Shown: positions 1 to 8,965, counted from the first letter of the stretch. The stretch is 64,000 bases of DNA from Paenibacillus rhizophilus (GCF_003854965.1 NZ_RQPI01000008.1:152517-216516), one strand, 5' to 3'. Translations and numbers: made by a program. Notes: generated by a model not told the origin, from the sequence alone.

Positions 1-441
1 GCCATCGGATACCGAGAGGCGGAAATCGAGAACCGGAAGATCCTCCGCGATTTTATTCACTTCTCCCGTAACCTCCGACCAGCAGATCACCGATGTGGCT
101 TCAGAGTGGCGGAGGCGGTAGGACAGATCCTTCGCGCGCAGCATTTCGGAAGAAGGAATGATGACGAGCCCGAGCTTCAGGCACGCCAGATAGATCACAT
201 AGGCGATGATTCGGCGCGGAATCATAACGAGAACCCGGTCGCCCTGGCGCAGTCCAAGCTCTGCCAGACCTCCGGCCAGCCGATTGGCCCGCTTCAGCAG
301 TTCGCCATACGTAATTTCCTCATATTCGCCTTTGTCGCTTAACCATTTCAGCGCAAGCTTGCCGGAAGGATGGCGTTCCATCTCCGACGTCATATTGTAA
401 CGCTCCGGAGCTATCCATTGCTCATTATCCAATACCAACAT
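1..441 (-). CDS. Acyl-CoA synthetase (AMP-forming), N-terminal part, cut by window edge
   Basis: The reverse strand from 441 to the window edge is open for 147 codons. It reads like the N-terminal part of an acetyl/medium-chain acyl-CoA synthetase: an opening with the ERYN motif, then KLALKWL, a YGELLKRANRLA segment and GLRQGDRVLVMIPR, the usual lead-in to the AMP-binding domain. The adenylation motifs would lie beyond position 1. The family activates a carboxylic acid to acyl-AMP and then acyl-CoA in the cytoplasm. The start is uncertain: AAAGGAG directly abuts the ATG at 441, so the in-frame TTG at 432, nine bases after that ribosome binding site, is a good alternative. It is divergent from the ligase gene at 676. 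The family call is fairly safe; the substrate is unknown. Confidence 0.75.
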   Translation of the reverse strand, partial: MLVLDNEQWIAPERYNMTSEMERHPSGKLALKWLSDKGEYEEITYGELLKRANRLAGGLAELGLRQGDRVLVMIPRRIIAYVIYLACLKLGLVIIPSSEMLRAKDLSYRLRHSEATSVICWSEVTGEVNKIAEDLPVLDFRLSVSDG

Positions 442-675
442 CTCCTTTATAGGCACAAGGCGTCTTCACTCATCAAAGTATATTTGTTCTCTCCTATTGT
501 AGCATGAACTCTTAGTACCAGATGCTAAATTTGATGTCAATATAATAAAATTCTTGGTGCAGCTATCCCAGATTCGGATTTTATAAAAAACGAATGTTGT
601 TCTTTATAAAGTACAACAAAGGTGATAAATTAGATACAAGTCCGAATAATCCATTGTACATTGGGGGCACGGATC
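442..675. other. Divergent intergenic region with promoter block
   Basis: The 234-bp gap separates two divergent adenylate-forming enzyme genes. It holds the SinR-type palindrome at 599-614 and, just after it, an A/T-rich block that recurs almost unchanged upstream of the lasso cyclase (3522-3563). A single GTTCTCT half-site lies at 486-492. No coding sequence is supported here. Confidence 0.6.
599..614. promoter_or_regulatory. SinR-type palindromic operator (site A)
   Basis: GTTCTTTATAAAGTAC is a GTTCTTT half-site, a 2-bp AT spacer and a right half with one mismatch to AAAGAAC. It lies 61 bp upstream of the ligase start at 676. The same left half and following block occur at site B. The role as a SinR-like operator is inferred from the known GTTCTYT consensus of B. 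subtilis SinR and the sinR-like gene in this window. Confidence 0.7.
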
Positions 676-2436
676 ATGGAGATTACGCATGAGTTCGACA
701 GGGATACAGTTTCCGAATTGCTTAAGAAGCGGGCGGCCTATGCCCCCCGCGATATTGCCTACAGTTTCCCGGAATGGGATCAGCATTATACCTGGTCCGA
801 CATGTGGGAGAACGCCGCCGTTCTGGCAAAAGGCTTTCTCCGCCTGGGAGTGAAAAAGGGCGACCGGATCGCGCTGCTCATGCAGGGAAGGATGGAAATG
901 ATCCTTGCCATGTTCGGAGCGGCTTGTATCGGCGCCATTGTCGTTCCGCTTAACGCTTATTCCAAAAAAGATGAGCTTCAGGGCTATCTGGACGATTCAA
1001 AGCCTGAACTGCTGATTATTGGAACAGAAGGGCATGGCCACCACTATCCCACGCTTGTCCGGGAAATGATCGCGGAATCGGATAAGGAACGCCCGTGGAT
1101 TCCCGCCCATGTGTTTGTGGTGGGCCGCGAAGAGGAGGCCGAGCTCCCTTTCCTTCCTTTTTCGGATCTGTATGCGCTGGCCGGCCAGATACGGGAAGAA
1201 GAGTTTGTGGAAGTGTGCGCAGCCGTGCGATGCAAAGATCCGCTTATTCTTCTGTATACCTCGGGAACGACCGGACGGCCCAAGGGGGTTCTTCGTTCGA
1301 CCTCCTCCTTCCTGGTATCGGACGGCGGCTACGCACAGCAAGGCAAACCGGCCGAATGGCTTACCCGTCTAAGCGACCGCATCATCCGGAGATTTTCACT
1401 CATGAACCTGCTTCCGCTGTACCATCTGGGCGGCTTTGCCTCGATATTTACCGGACTTAAGGCCTGCAATATCCGGATTGTCCTGCTCAGCCACTTTAAT
1501 CCTGTGAGCGCTTTATCGGCGGTGGAGCGGGAGAGGTGCTCGATCCTGTCGGGAACTCCATTTATGATTCAGCACATGCTTGCCCTTCCGGGGCGGGAGG
1601 GATACAATTTGTCGTCACTACTGGGCGTCGTGTTTACGTCGTCGGCGGTGAACGGCTCTTTGCTGAAAAATATTATTCATGATCCGCAATTGAAGCTGGT
1701 CTTCTTCATGGTCAGCTACGGTTCGTCCGAAGCGGGATCGGTATCCAACGGCGTCTGCTTTGTGAACCGTCGAAAGAATGCGGCGTGGTCAATGCTGTTT
1801 AGGCTGCTAAACTACTCCAATCTGCTCAGCGGCCGCATCGACCCCGGCGAATTTGAAGACGGAGACTGCAGCCTCGGGGGAAAGGTCGACCGCGGGGTTC
1901 AAGTCCGGATCGTGAATCCGGAGACGGGGGCCGTTCTTTCCTGCCTCGAACGAGGCGAAATTCAAATCCGGAGCCACCGGGTCATGCGCTATTTCAAGGA
2001 GAACCAAGCCTGCTGTTCTTTCACAGAGGACGGCTGGTACAGATCCGGGGATTTGGGCTTTTTGGATAACAGAGGCCATCTGAAAATCACAGCCAGAATG
2101 AAACGCATCATCTCGCGGGGCGGGGAAAAAATATGTCCGGTTGAAATCGAAAACGTTCTCATGAATCATAAGGACGTAAGCGCGGCCATGGTGGTTGGCA
2201 TTCCCGATGAGCTATACGGGGAGCTGGTCTGCGCCTGCGTGATCGGGAAAAAAGGGGCGAATCTGACCGAGGAACGGCTGCGGATGGAGATTACGCCGCA
2301 TTTGTCGGCCTTTAAGATTCCCCGGTATTTTGTGTTCCTTGACGACCTGCCGCTATCGCCGACAGGGAAGCTCGCGGTTCCCGCCATTCAGGGACTTGCT
2401 CTGGAACGGATAGGAGAGCTTAGGAAAAATGCGTAG
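676..2436 (+). CDS. AMP-dependent acyl-CoA synthetase/ligase
   Basis: This 586-residue class I adenylate-forming enzyme should activate a carboxylic acid as acyl-AMP and transfer it to CoA or a carrier. Visible motifs are the phosphate loop YTSGTTGRPKG near residue 195, GWYRSGDLGF near 453 and the C-terminal lysine motif SPTGKL near 563, so both subdomains are complete. The start is the ATG at 676 behind a GGGGG site with 8-base spacing; a TTG at 661 is less likely. It overlaps the membrane acyltransferase gene by 8 bp, so the two are translationally coupled. It has the same operator/promoter block as the lasso cyclase operon. A tailoring role for the lasso peptide or the exopolysaccharide is possible but not shown; the acid substrate cannot be read from sequence. 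Confidence 0.85.
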   Translation: MEITHEFDRDTVSELLKKRAAYAPRDIAYSFPEWDQHYTWSDMWENAAVLAKGFLRLGVKKGDRIALLMQGRMEMILAMFGAACIGAIVVPLNAYSKKDELQGYLDDSKPELLIIGTEGHGHHYPTLVREMIAESDKERPWIPAHVFVVGREEEAELPFLPFSDLYALAGQIREEEFVEVCAAVRCKDPLILLYTSGTTGRPKGVLRSTSSFLVSDGGYAQQGKPAEWLTRLSDRIIRRFSLMNLLPLYHLGGFASIFTGLKACNIRIVLLSHFNPVSALSAVERERCSILSGTPFMIQHMLALPGREGYNLSSLLGVVFTSSAVNGSLLKNIIHDPQLKLVFFMVSYGSSEAGSVSNGVCFVNRRKNAAWSMLFRLLNYSNLLSGRIDPGEFEDGDCSLGGKVDRGVQVRIVNPETGAVLSCLERGEIQIRSHRVMRYFKENQACCSFTEDGWYRSGDLGFLDNRGHLKITARMKRIISRGGEKICPVEIENVLMNHKDVSAAMVVGIPDELYGELVCACVIGKKGANLTEERLRMEITPHLSAFKIPRYFVFLDDLPLSPTGKLAVPAIQGLALERIGELRKNA

Positions 2437-3505
2437 ATACTATCCCGGAATCACGATATTCAAGCTCGCCGGCTCGCTGATGGTGCTGATCGCGCATGTA
2501 ATGCTGTTCCGGTATATCGGTGAGATGCCGAACCGGCAGATGAATTATATGTTTAACGCCATGAAAGTCATTGTGCCCTGCTTTTATATGATTTCCGGGT
2601 TTTTGGCTTATCGGGGGTGGTCCGGGGCCGAGAATCCAGCCGCCTATGTCCGCAAGTACCTGATCCGGATTTTAGCGGTCTACGGTTTCTTTTGTCTCAT
2701 CTTTGCCGGGGAGTTTGTCGTTCCGGCTTTGGTCAGGGGAGGATTATCGGCGGCCAACCTTTTGTTACAGGCTAAAATTATGGTGATGATGTTCTTCCTG
2801 AACGGACCCTTTATCCAGCTTTGGTTTATTCCGCCGCTTATGTTCGGGATGCTGTTGGCTTACATTCTATTCCGAAGAACGTCTCTCCGGACAGCGGCCG
2901 TCCTGCCTTTGCTTGGATTTCTGCTCGCTCAAACGTTATTCGGCACGCTCCGGGCGGTTTTGGACGCTATAACGGGCGGCATCCCCTTTTTGGATACGGA
3001 TTACGGCGGGTATTTGGAGCTCTTCGCCGAGCGTTATCTGGGCTACGGTCTTACGTTCGTAACGGCGGGAGCTTTCATTGCAAAATATGAAGAACGGTTT
3101 TTGCGGCTGGGCGCAGGTTTCATTCTAGTTCCGGCTGCGGTTATTACTCTTATTGAAACGCTGCTTCTCATGCTTGGGGCCAGGTGGACCCCTGATTATT
3201 CTTTGGCGTTTTGCATGATTCCGAATACCATCCTGTTCTTTTATGGAGTGCTTCGCATCAAGAGCCGCTCCATCCAAGCATATCACTCGACTATCAATCT
3301 ATTCAGTATGGTAACCTTTTTCGGCCATATTCCTTTTATTCAGCTCAACCTTTTGCTGTTGAAATGGGACACCGTCGGATTGGGGATTTTCCGTGGATTG
3401 GTTGTGCTGCTGATTACGCTGCTGGAATGTCTGGCCGGAACGCTGATACTGGCATTAAGCAAGAGACAAGCGGCCTGGAGACGGCAAAGAACCCCATACT
3501 CTTAA
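2429..3505 (+). CDS. Membrane acyltransferase (acyltransferase 3 family)
   Basis: The 358-residue protein is almost entirely hydrophobic, with about ten membrane segments, and looks like an acyltransferase 3 family protein. Those enzymes move acetyl, succinyl or longer acyl groups onto sugars, lipids or peptides at the membrane. Supporting patterns are the early histidine in LIAHVMLF, the PCFYMISGFLAYRG segment near residue 60 and QLWFIPPLMFGML in the middle, all typical positions for the family. It overlaps the upstream ligase gene by 8 bp, suggesting that the ligase supplies its acyl donor. A site-B operator follows it at 3522, so the cyclase gene behind has its own control point. The acceptor is unknown: polysaccharide and lasso peptide are both conceivable. 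Confidence 0.75.
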   Translation: MRRYYPGITIFKLAGSLMVLIAHVMLFRYIGEMPNRQMNYMFNAMKVIVPCFYMISGFLAYRGWSGAENPAAYVRKYLIRILAVYGFFCLIFAGEFVVPALVRGGLSAANLLLQAKIMVMMFFLNGPFIQLWFIPPLMFGMLLAYILFRRTSLRTAAVLPLLGFLLAQTLFGTLRAVLDAITGGIPFLDTDYGGYLELFAERYLGYGLTFVTAGAFIAKYEERFLRLGAGFILVPAAVITLIETLLLMLGARWTPDYSLAFCMIPNTILFFYGVLRIKSRSIQAYHSTINLFSMVTFFGHIPFIQLNLLLLKWDTVGLGIFRGLVVLLITLLECLAGTLILALSKRQAAWRRQRTPYS

Positions 3506-3521
3506 TATTTTTGAAGAGTTT

Positions 3522-3537
3522 GTTCTTTATTAAGTAC
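3522..3537. promoter_or_regulatory. SinR-type palindromic operator (site B)
   Basis: GTTCTTTATTAAGTAC has a perfect left half-site and a degenerate right half with two mismatches. It lies about 100 bp upstream of the lasso cyclase start. The next ~26 bp, including the TGATAAATTA string, match the block after site A nearly base for base, which indicates a shared promoter/operator unit for the two operons. Confidence 0.65.
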
Positions 3538-3637
3538 AAGAAAGATGATAAATTAAATACAATTCTTGGCTGCTTGCTGTTGTACTGCCGACATCATTTA
3601 CTTGTAGGAGCATTAAGATGAGATTTGGAGGGACAGG

Positions 3638-5605
3638 ATGGGAGCGATCAGCGGGATTTACATGTTTGGAAGCGATACGGATGCCGCCCCGGCCGGCTCG
3701 TCCATATTCGGGAAATTGAAAGCCTATTCCTTTAACCGGACAGGAGAATGGGTAGATCAATCGGTACATCTGGGCTGCGGAATTCTATACAACACGCCTG
3801 AATCGAAAATGGAAGAGCTGCCGCGCTGTAGCGACAATGGCGCCTTGGTCATTACGGCGGATGCGATTATTGACAACCGGGCTGAGCTGCTGGAACAATT
3901 CAACCTGCAACCCGGTGACCCGGCAGTTGTAACCGACAGCGATCTTATTATCCGGGCCTACGAAACTTGGGGACATGCCTGTCCCGGGCATCTTATCGGC
4001 GATTACGCTTTTGCGATTTGGGATATCGGCAAGCAGGAGCTGTTTATCGCGCGTGACGCCATGGGATCAAGGACCTTGTACTATACCTGTGAGAACGGTT
4101 ATTTTTCCTTTTGCACAGTAGAAAAGCCATTATTGGGTTTGTTCGGCGAGCGGGCCGAGTTGGATGAGAAATGGATTACCGATTTTTTATCGATAGACGG
4201 AATTCAACATGAACTGGAATGCGAAGGAACCGTTTACCGGGGGATCAGCCAGCTGCCGCCTGCCCATTATGGAATAGTCAATGCGAAGGGTTTGGTCAAA
4301 AAGCGGTATTGGGAGCCGTTAAGGGACATTAAGCCGATCGTTTTTGGCAGTGATGAAGAGTATGTCGAAGCCTTTAACCGGTGTTTCTCGGAAGCGGTAA
4401 CGTGCCGGCTGAGAAGCCTGGGCGAGATGGGGATTTTTCTGAGCGGCGGGATGGATTCCGGTTCGATTGCCTCTGTTGCTGCTCCCCAATTAGCCGATAA
4501 AGGGAAAAAGCTGTATGGATTCACATCCGTTCCGGTGCCCGGGTTCAGCGAGCGGCCGTCCGGAACGGCAATCTATAATGAATCTCGTGAAGTCGAGCTT
4601 ATCGCACAAGCTTACCCTAACATTGATATCACTTATGGGAGCTTTGCCGAAAAAAATTGTCTGACCGATGCCGATGAATTGCTTCGAATCTTTGAGCAGC
4701 CTTATAAAATTTTTCAAAACATGACATGGTATCATTCGTTCCTAAAGATGGCCGCCGAAAGAAATTGTATGGTTATGCTGAACGGCCAGACAGGGAACAG
4801 TACCATCTCGTATGGTAATTTTGGGGTTCAATTGGCGACTCTGTACAGAAAAGGGAGAATCGCTGCGGCGGCCAGGGAAATCTATGAATTCAGCAGATTG
4901 GCGAATGCGCCGGTGAGGAAAGTGCTGAAAAGCGCGATTCCCGTAGTCATGCCGTACCGTTTGAAAGTTTGGAAGAACCGGAGGCAGATCCGCGAGTTCG
5001 ACCGTTTTGAGAATATGGTGGTGAAGAGGTCGCTGATCCAAAAATGGGATGTAATCAGCGGGCTCGACCGGATTGGAGCCAATACGCCGATCAGCCGTTT
5101 TCCGGATTATGAGGAGGATCGAAAGTCGAGAACGAGTCCTCTGCCGTTTGCGCACATCGGAGCGGTGGAGACCAAATTATCGCTGGCCAATGGAATTACG
5201 ATCCGTGATCCCTCCCGGGATAAACGCGTCTTCGAATTCTGCATGGCCATTCCATCCGAACAATTTGTGCGGAATGGCCAGGACAGATATTTGCTGCGGC
5301 GGGCCATGAAAGGGATACTTCCGGACCCGATCCGGCTGAATATCCGGACCAAAGGGCTTCAAAGCGCGGATTGGATCTATAGGCTGGCTCCGCAGTGGCC
5401 CGAGGTTCTCGACGAAGCCAAGAGGGCGCTGGAGCAAGGCGATCTAGAGCCATACGTGGACAAGGATAAGCTGAAGGAGAAGCTTGCCAAGGCCAGCCGG
5501 GACATAAACAAGAATGAGGAAAATCTAATCCGGTCTATAGTGATTGCCGTTATTTTCTCCAGATTTATAGCCGCGTTTAATCCGACACCCGAGGTGGTAA
5601 AATGA
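3638..5605 (+). CDS. Lasso peptide cyclase (asparagine synthetase-like, C protein)
   Basis: This 655-residue asparagine-synthetase homologue is called as the lasso macrolactam synthetase. It would adenylate the Asp side chain of the core and close the ring on the new N-terminus. The ATP-binding PP-loop SGGMDS sits at about residue 269. The N-terminal glutaminase-like half begins MGAISGIY without the catalytic Cys at position 2, as expected for lasso cyclases, which need no ammonia. Start: ATG 3638 with GGAGG seven bases ahead. Its stop overlaps the kinase start (ATGA at 5602), and a 44-aa lasso precursor follows. B. subtilis-type asparagine synthetase is the alternative, but the missing Cys and the neighbours argue against it. 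Confidence 0.88.
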   Translation: MGAISGIYMFGSDTDAAPAGSSIFGKLKAYSFNRTGEWVDQSVHLGCGILYNTPESKMEELPRCSDNGALVITADAIIDNRAELLEQFNLQPGDPAVVTDSDLIIRAYETWGHACPGHLIGDYAFAIWDIGKQELFIARDAMGSRTLYYTCENGYFSFCTVEKPLLGLFGERAELDEKWITDFLSIDGIQHELECEGTVYRGISQLPPAHYGIVNAKGLVKKRYWEPLRDIKPIVFGSDEEYVEAFNRCFSEAVTCRLRSLGEMGIFLSGGMDSGSIASVAAPQLADKGKKLYGFTSVPVPGFSERPSGTAIYNESREVELIAQAYPNIDITYGSFAEKNCLTDADELLRIFEQPYKIFQNMTWYHSFLKMAAERNCMVMLNGQTGNSTISYGNFGVQLATLYRKGRIAAAAREIYEFSRLANAPVRKVLKSAIPVVMPYRLKVWKNRRQIREFDRFENMVVKRSLIQKWDVISGLDRIGANTPISRFPDYEEDRKSRTSPLPFAHIGAVETKLSLANGITIRDPSRDKRVFEFCMAIPSEQFVRNGQDRYLLRRAMKGILPDPIRLNIRTKGLQSADWIYRLAPQWPEVLDEAKRALEQGDLEPYVDKDKLKEKLAKASRDINKNEENLIRSIVIAVIFSRFIAAFNPTPEVVK

Positions 5606-6519
5606 GCTTTCCTGATTTCCGGTTTCGTTATAAAGCATTTGGATTGAATATCGCTTCCAATTTCCTGCTCGAAGGCCTGCTGCCGGCGGACGGCGAACCT
5701 GAAGTCTATATCAAGGAGGGAAAGGTGCCCGTCGACTTGCCCGGTCCTCCGGATTCTTATGGGTATACCCTCGTCGGCACCGACGGATTTGCTTTCCGCG
5801 TCAAGGACATCGGCACATTTCTCGTTACGGACGGCATACAGATCATCGCAGAACGAAGTGAAGGCTGCGAACCGGGAGCCCATGTTCTGTTCATCCTGGG
5901 AACCTGTATGGGAGTGCTCTTGTTCCAGCGCGGCCTGCTTCCGGTCCACGGCGGCGCATTAGCGCTGGAAGGGAAGCATATTATCGTGACCGGGCATTCG
6001 GGTGCGGGCAAATCTACGCTGACAGCGGCATTGACCAAGCGCGGCTGCGCTTTTTTGGCCGATGATATCGCGGCACTCCAAGAGAACGAAAGCGGAGAGC
6101 CGTGGATTGTGCCCTCCTTCCCAAGACAAAAGCTGTGGCGGGATACGGCCGAGCAGATTTATGGCAGTGTTGATTCATTGGACCGGATTCCGGGTATACG
6201 GGATAAGTATCATGTTTCGATGGACGGCGGATTTATTGAGGTTCCCCAAAGGCTGGACGCCCTCTTTGAATTGTCCACGCATCCGGGTTCCGAGGTGATC
6301 GTCTCTGAGGTGAAAGGTCCGGAAAAGCTGATGGTTATATTACGGAATATCTATCGCTCCGAGTTTATCGAGCTTATGGGGAAACAGGGGGAGCATTTTA
6401 TGCGATGTTCCGCGCTTGCCGCTGCGATTCGTGTTTTTCATATCGAACGGCCAGAGAATGGTTTTACAGTGGATGAACAAATCAAGGGCATAATTCATAA
6501 ATTAAACGGAATTTTATAG
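5602..6519 (+). CDS. HPr kinase-like lasso precursor kinase (K protein)
   Basis: The 305-residue protein resembles the C-terminal catalytic domain of HPr kinase/phosphorylase. It has a P-loop GHSGAGKSTL near residue 131 and an FLADDIAAL motif shortly after. In paeninodin-type clusters such kinases (PadeK) phosphorylate the hydroxyl of the C-terminal serine of the precursor; the precursor at 6717 indeed ends in Ser. Its start overlaps the cyclase stop by four bases, so the two proteins are coupled. It is not a normal HprK: it lacks the HPr pathway context and sits with a cyclase and a lasso precursor. Function is inferred from the family and the context. Confidence 0.85.
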   Translation: MSFPDFRFRYKAFGLNIASNFLLEGLLPADGEPEVYIKEGKVPVDLPGPPDSYGYTLVGTDGFAFRVKDIGTFLVTDGIQIIAERSEGCEPGAHVLFILGTCMGVLLFQRGLLPVHGGALALEGKHIIVTGHSGAGKSTLTAALTKRGCAFLADDIAALQENESGEPWIVPSFPRQKLWRDTAEQIYGSVDSLDRIPGIRDKYHVSMDGGFIEVPQRLDALFELSTHPGSEVIVSEVKGPEKLMVILRNIYRSEFIELMGKQGEHFMRCSALAAAIRVFHIERPENGFTVDEQIKGIIHKLNGIL

Positions 6520-6716
6520 GGTAATGGAGGATTTTTATGGCATTTTATTGATATTATGACAAACGTTATACCGAAATTGTTCTCAATAACGACCGAATGA
6601 TCTTGATTTTTTGAAATATCTATTGTATTGTTATATCAAATATTGCCAGCGGCATCTTGGTTAAACGGGGAATATGCGGGGCAACGGCGATATTTAAATA
6701 TCAGGAGGTGGAGTAT
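6520..6716 (+). promoter_or_regulatory. Leader region upstream of lasso precursor, with weak promoter
   Basis: This A/T-rich 197-bp gap separates kinase and precursor genes. A possible sigma-A promoter is TTGATT at 6603-6608, 17 bp, TATTGT at 6626-6631; it would let the precursor be made in excess of its enzymes. A GGAGG followed by ATG at 6537 opens only a four-codon frame ending at 6551, perhaps a relic. No SinR-type palindrome is visible in this gap. Confidence 0.4.
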
Positions 6717-6851
6717 ATGATTAAAAAAGTATGGGAAAAGCCGGAAGTGAAAGAACTGAAAGTAAGCGGCACAGAGTATGGTACGAAGATTACACCTAAG
6801 GTTGATGCCACCTACACTGACGGCACGCATATCTTCTACTCTTTCAGCTAA
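6717..6851 (+). CDS. Lasso peptide precursor, paeninodin-like (A protein)
   Basis: The 44-aa peptide has the leader layout of paeninodin-family precursors: a basic start, an aromatic residue, KP, then the hydrophobic spacing VKELKV and a Thr (T19). The best core starts at Gly22 with Asp30 as acceptor, giving a nine-residue ring, and a 14-residue loop/tail ending FYSFS. The usual leader Thr is at -2; here T19 would be at -3, so the cleavage site is atypical. The C-terminal Ser44 fits phosphorylation by the adjacent kinase. Start: ATG 6717 after AGGAGGTG with good spacing; the longer upstream frame has no ribosome site. A strong terminator follows at 6866. No mature product is proven. Confidence 0.83.
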   Translation: MIKKVWEKPEVKELKVSGTEYGTKITPKVDATYTDGTHIFYSFS

Positions 6852-6865
6852 TTCATTTAAAACGG

Positions 6866-6904
6866 AAGAGACCTCAAACGGGTTCAAAGTTTGAGGTCTC
6901 TTTT
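6866..6904 (+). terminator. Rho-independent terminator after lasso precursor
   Basis: A 14-bp perfect stem (AAGAGACCTCAAAC and its complement) with a 9-base loop, ending in a T-run, starts 14 bp past the precursor stop. It ends the ligase/cyclase-side transcription and faces the convergent exporter gene. Confidence 0.9.
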
Positions 6905-6973
6905 AATGCGGCTTGATATGAAGAGCTTGTTACTTGCTTTGAGTAACAGGCTCTTGTTGTTCAAATATAAGAC

Positions 6974-7097
6974 TGTATAAGCGGAGCGCTTAACATTTTG
7001 ACTTATATTTCTACGAGAAACGGTGCCTAAAGGCGATACTCGTATCGCCACTTCGGAAGCTAAAGCTTCTGAAAATACGGCGATGCCGTTTCTTCTT
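6974..7097. repeat. Structured dispersed repeat, copy 1
   Basis: This is copy 1 of a three-member family (others at 41782 and 53291). Shared landmarks in order: GTATAAGC, a short inverted repeat with GCGCTTA, CTACGAGAAACG, TGCC, a variable centre and GCCGTTTCTTCTT. AGAAACGG near the middle can pair with CCGTTTCT at the end. The right end of this copy lies inside the last codons of the ABC transporter gene (stop at 7060). Function unknown. Confidence 0.65.
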
Positions 7098-8766
7098 GGT
7101 ATAACACACCACCAGACAGGCGGTAGATATGGTCGCAGACATCGAATACAGACAAGCGGTGGGTGATGGCAATGCATGTTCTTGGCGGCTGGGAGTTCCG
7201 GATATTTTGCAGGACCGCCCACTCCGTATCCATATCCAGGGCGGAAGTCGCCTCATCGAGCAGCAGGATGGGCGCCGGCCTCAGCAGGGCCCGGGCGATG
7301 GCGATCCGCTGGGCCTGGCCTTCGGATAAGCCGGAGCCATGTTCGCCGATAACCGTATGAATGCCGTACGGAAGCTTCTCTATAAAGCTCAGGGCACAGG
7401 CTGTTTCAATGGCGGCATGTATTTCCTCTTCTGTAGCCGCAGGATTGCCGATCCGCAGATTGTCAGCGATCGTACCGGAGAATAACGTGTTGCCTTGAGG
7501 AACGTAGGAAAAATAAGACCGGGTATCAGCCGACAGGCTGACGGGTTCGCGGTCCTTGCCGATGATGCTGATGTTCCCGCTTTGAGGTTCGAGCAGTGCC
7601 AGCAGAAGCCGGAGCAGCGTTGTTTTGCCTTCCCCCGAAGTCCCGATAAGGGCAACAAGCTCGCCGGGCTGAATGCGGAGAGAAACATCGGTAAGAATCG
7701 GCTTGTTTGATTCATAGCTGTATGCGACATGTTCCATGCGCAGTTCGGATAAGCTTTCCTTGACGGCCGGGGAGGTCTCTTTTTTAGCTTCCGGCTGCAA
7801 TTTTTGAAATACGATCAATCGCTCCGCCGATGTGACCATGGCGATGAGGATCGGGAAAGTGCGGGCCAGACCTTCAAGTGGTCCCTGGATTTGTCCGACA
7901 AGCTGCAAAAAAGCGGTAAACATCCCGAAACTCGCGGCCCCGGTGGATATTCGGAAAGCGCCCCAGATAAAGGCCAGGAAAAATCCGAGCCGGTAACCGA
8001 TTCCCATTGTAAGGTCCGCCGCCGCGTTAAAACGGGTGCGTTTAAGTATCCAGAACAATCGGTCCTGCTGGGAAGATTGCACTTTCTCCAAGCTGTTTTT
8101 TTCATTCTCGAAAGTTTTTACAATCAGCAGATTCTGGACGCATTCATGCAGCAGGGAGCGATAGCGGCTTTCGGCGGCCTGGATTTGATGCTGCATCTTC
8201 TTCAGCTTGCTGCCGATATACCAGCTGATGAGTACGGACACGGGTCCAAGCACGAACGCGAACAGGGCCAGCGTTTTGTCAAAGTACAGCAGCGTAAAAA
8301 AGGCGGCCGCGAATTGGACAATCAATGCGACGATGTTCGGCAAGGTATTGATTAATCCGTCGGTGACGTTGGCCGAATCGCTTGTCAGGTGGGTCAACAG
8401 ATCGCCGCTGTGGTATTTCCCGGCGGCGCTCCACTCCGTTCTATACAGCCGGTCCATGAAGCTCCGCTGCAGATCATTGTTGACCGCTTCTCTCAGCTTA
8501 ACGGTTCTCAAGGTCAGCAGGGAGGAAAGGCCCAACTGGAGAATCAGAATCAAGGCAAAGGCGATGGCGTATACTCCGCTAAGGCGCATGCTGCTCTGCA
8601 CGGCATGATCGATTACCTGCTTGGAGACGATGGCGAGGGCCGCTCCGCTAAGAGAAATGATGACATTGAGCAGAATGATCGCGGACAGCGCACCCCATTT
8701 TCTCTTCATGCACTGTGTCAGCCAGCGGTAAATATCGGTGTTAAAGAGATGCCTAAGTTTGTTCAT
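7060..8766 (-). CDS. ABC transporter, fused permease-ATPase (lasso exporter, D protein)
   Basis: This 568-residue half-transporter has an N-terminal six-helix exporter domain and a C-terminal ATPase. Walker A GTSGEGKTT is near residue 372, the signature LSEGQAQRIAIARALL near 478 and Walker B LLLDEATSALD near 500. There is no C39 peptidase domain, so it exports an already processed product. Start: ATG 8766 after GGGGAG at 7-base spacing; the extension to 8781 lacks a ribosome site. It converges on the lasso precursor, and lasso clusters carry such D-type exporters for release and self-immunity. The last codons overlap a dispersed repeat. Export of another metabolite cannot be excluded. Confidence 0.8.
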   Translation of the reverse strand: MNKLRHLFNTDIYRWLTQCMKRKWGALSAIILLNVIISLSGAALAIVSKQVIDHAVQSSMRLSGVYAIAFALILILQLGLSSLLTLRTVKLREAVNNDLQRSFMDRLYRTEWSAAGKYHSGDLLTHLTSDSANVTDGLINTLPNIVALIVQFAAAFFTLLYFDKTLALFAFVLGPVSVLISWYIGSKLKKMQHQIQAAESRYRSLLHECVQNLLIVKTFENEKNSLEKVQSSQQDRLFWILKRTRFNAAADLTMGIGYRLGFFLAFIWGAFRISTGAASFGMFTAFLQLVGQIQGPLEGLARTFPILIAMVTSAERLIVFQKLQPEAKKETSPAVKESLSELRMEHVAYSYESNKPILTDVSLRIQPGELVALIGTSGEGKTTLLRLLLALLEPQSGNISIIGKDREPVSLSADTRSYFSYVPQGNTLFSGTIADNLRIGNPAATEEEIHAAIETACALSFIEKLPYGIHTVIGEHGSGLSEGQAQRIAIARALLRPAPILLLDEATSALDMDTEWAVLQNIRNSQPPRTCIAITHRLSVFDVCDHIYRLSGGVLYQEETASPYFQKL

Positions 8767-8965
8767 GCGTAATCTCCCCAATCTGCCGGATTGCTGGAAA
8801 ATAGTAACGGTTAAAGCAGGGACTAAAGTGCGGGTGTGTTCGCTGAAAGAAACGAACGGAAGTAAATACTTGGATATGCCTCTGGTCTTAAGGTGAAGTC
8901 TATCAAAGATAAATCAAAAATCAAGTGCGAGATTTTCCGGATTTACGTTTCTCCATTGTTATGTA

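Noticed and set aside
6537..6551. Four-codon frame with a good ribosome site ahead of the lasso precursor
   Set aside because: Too short to support as a gene; mentioned only as a possible relic or leader.
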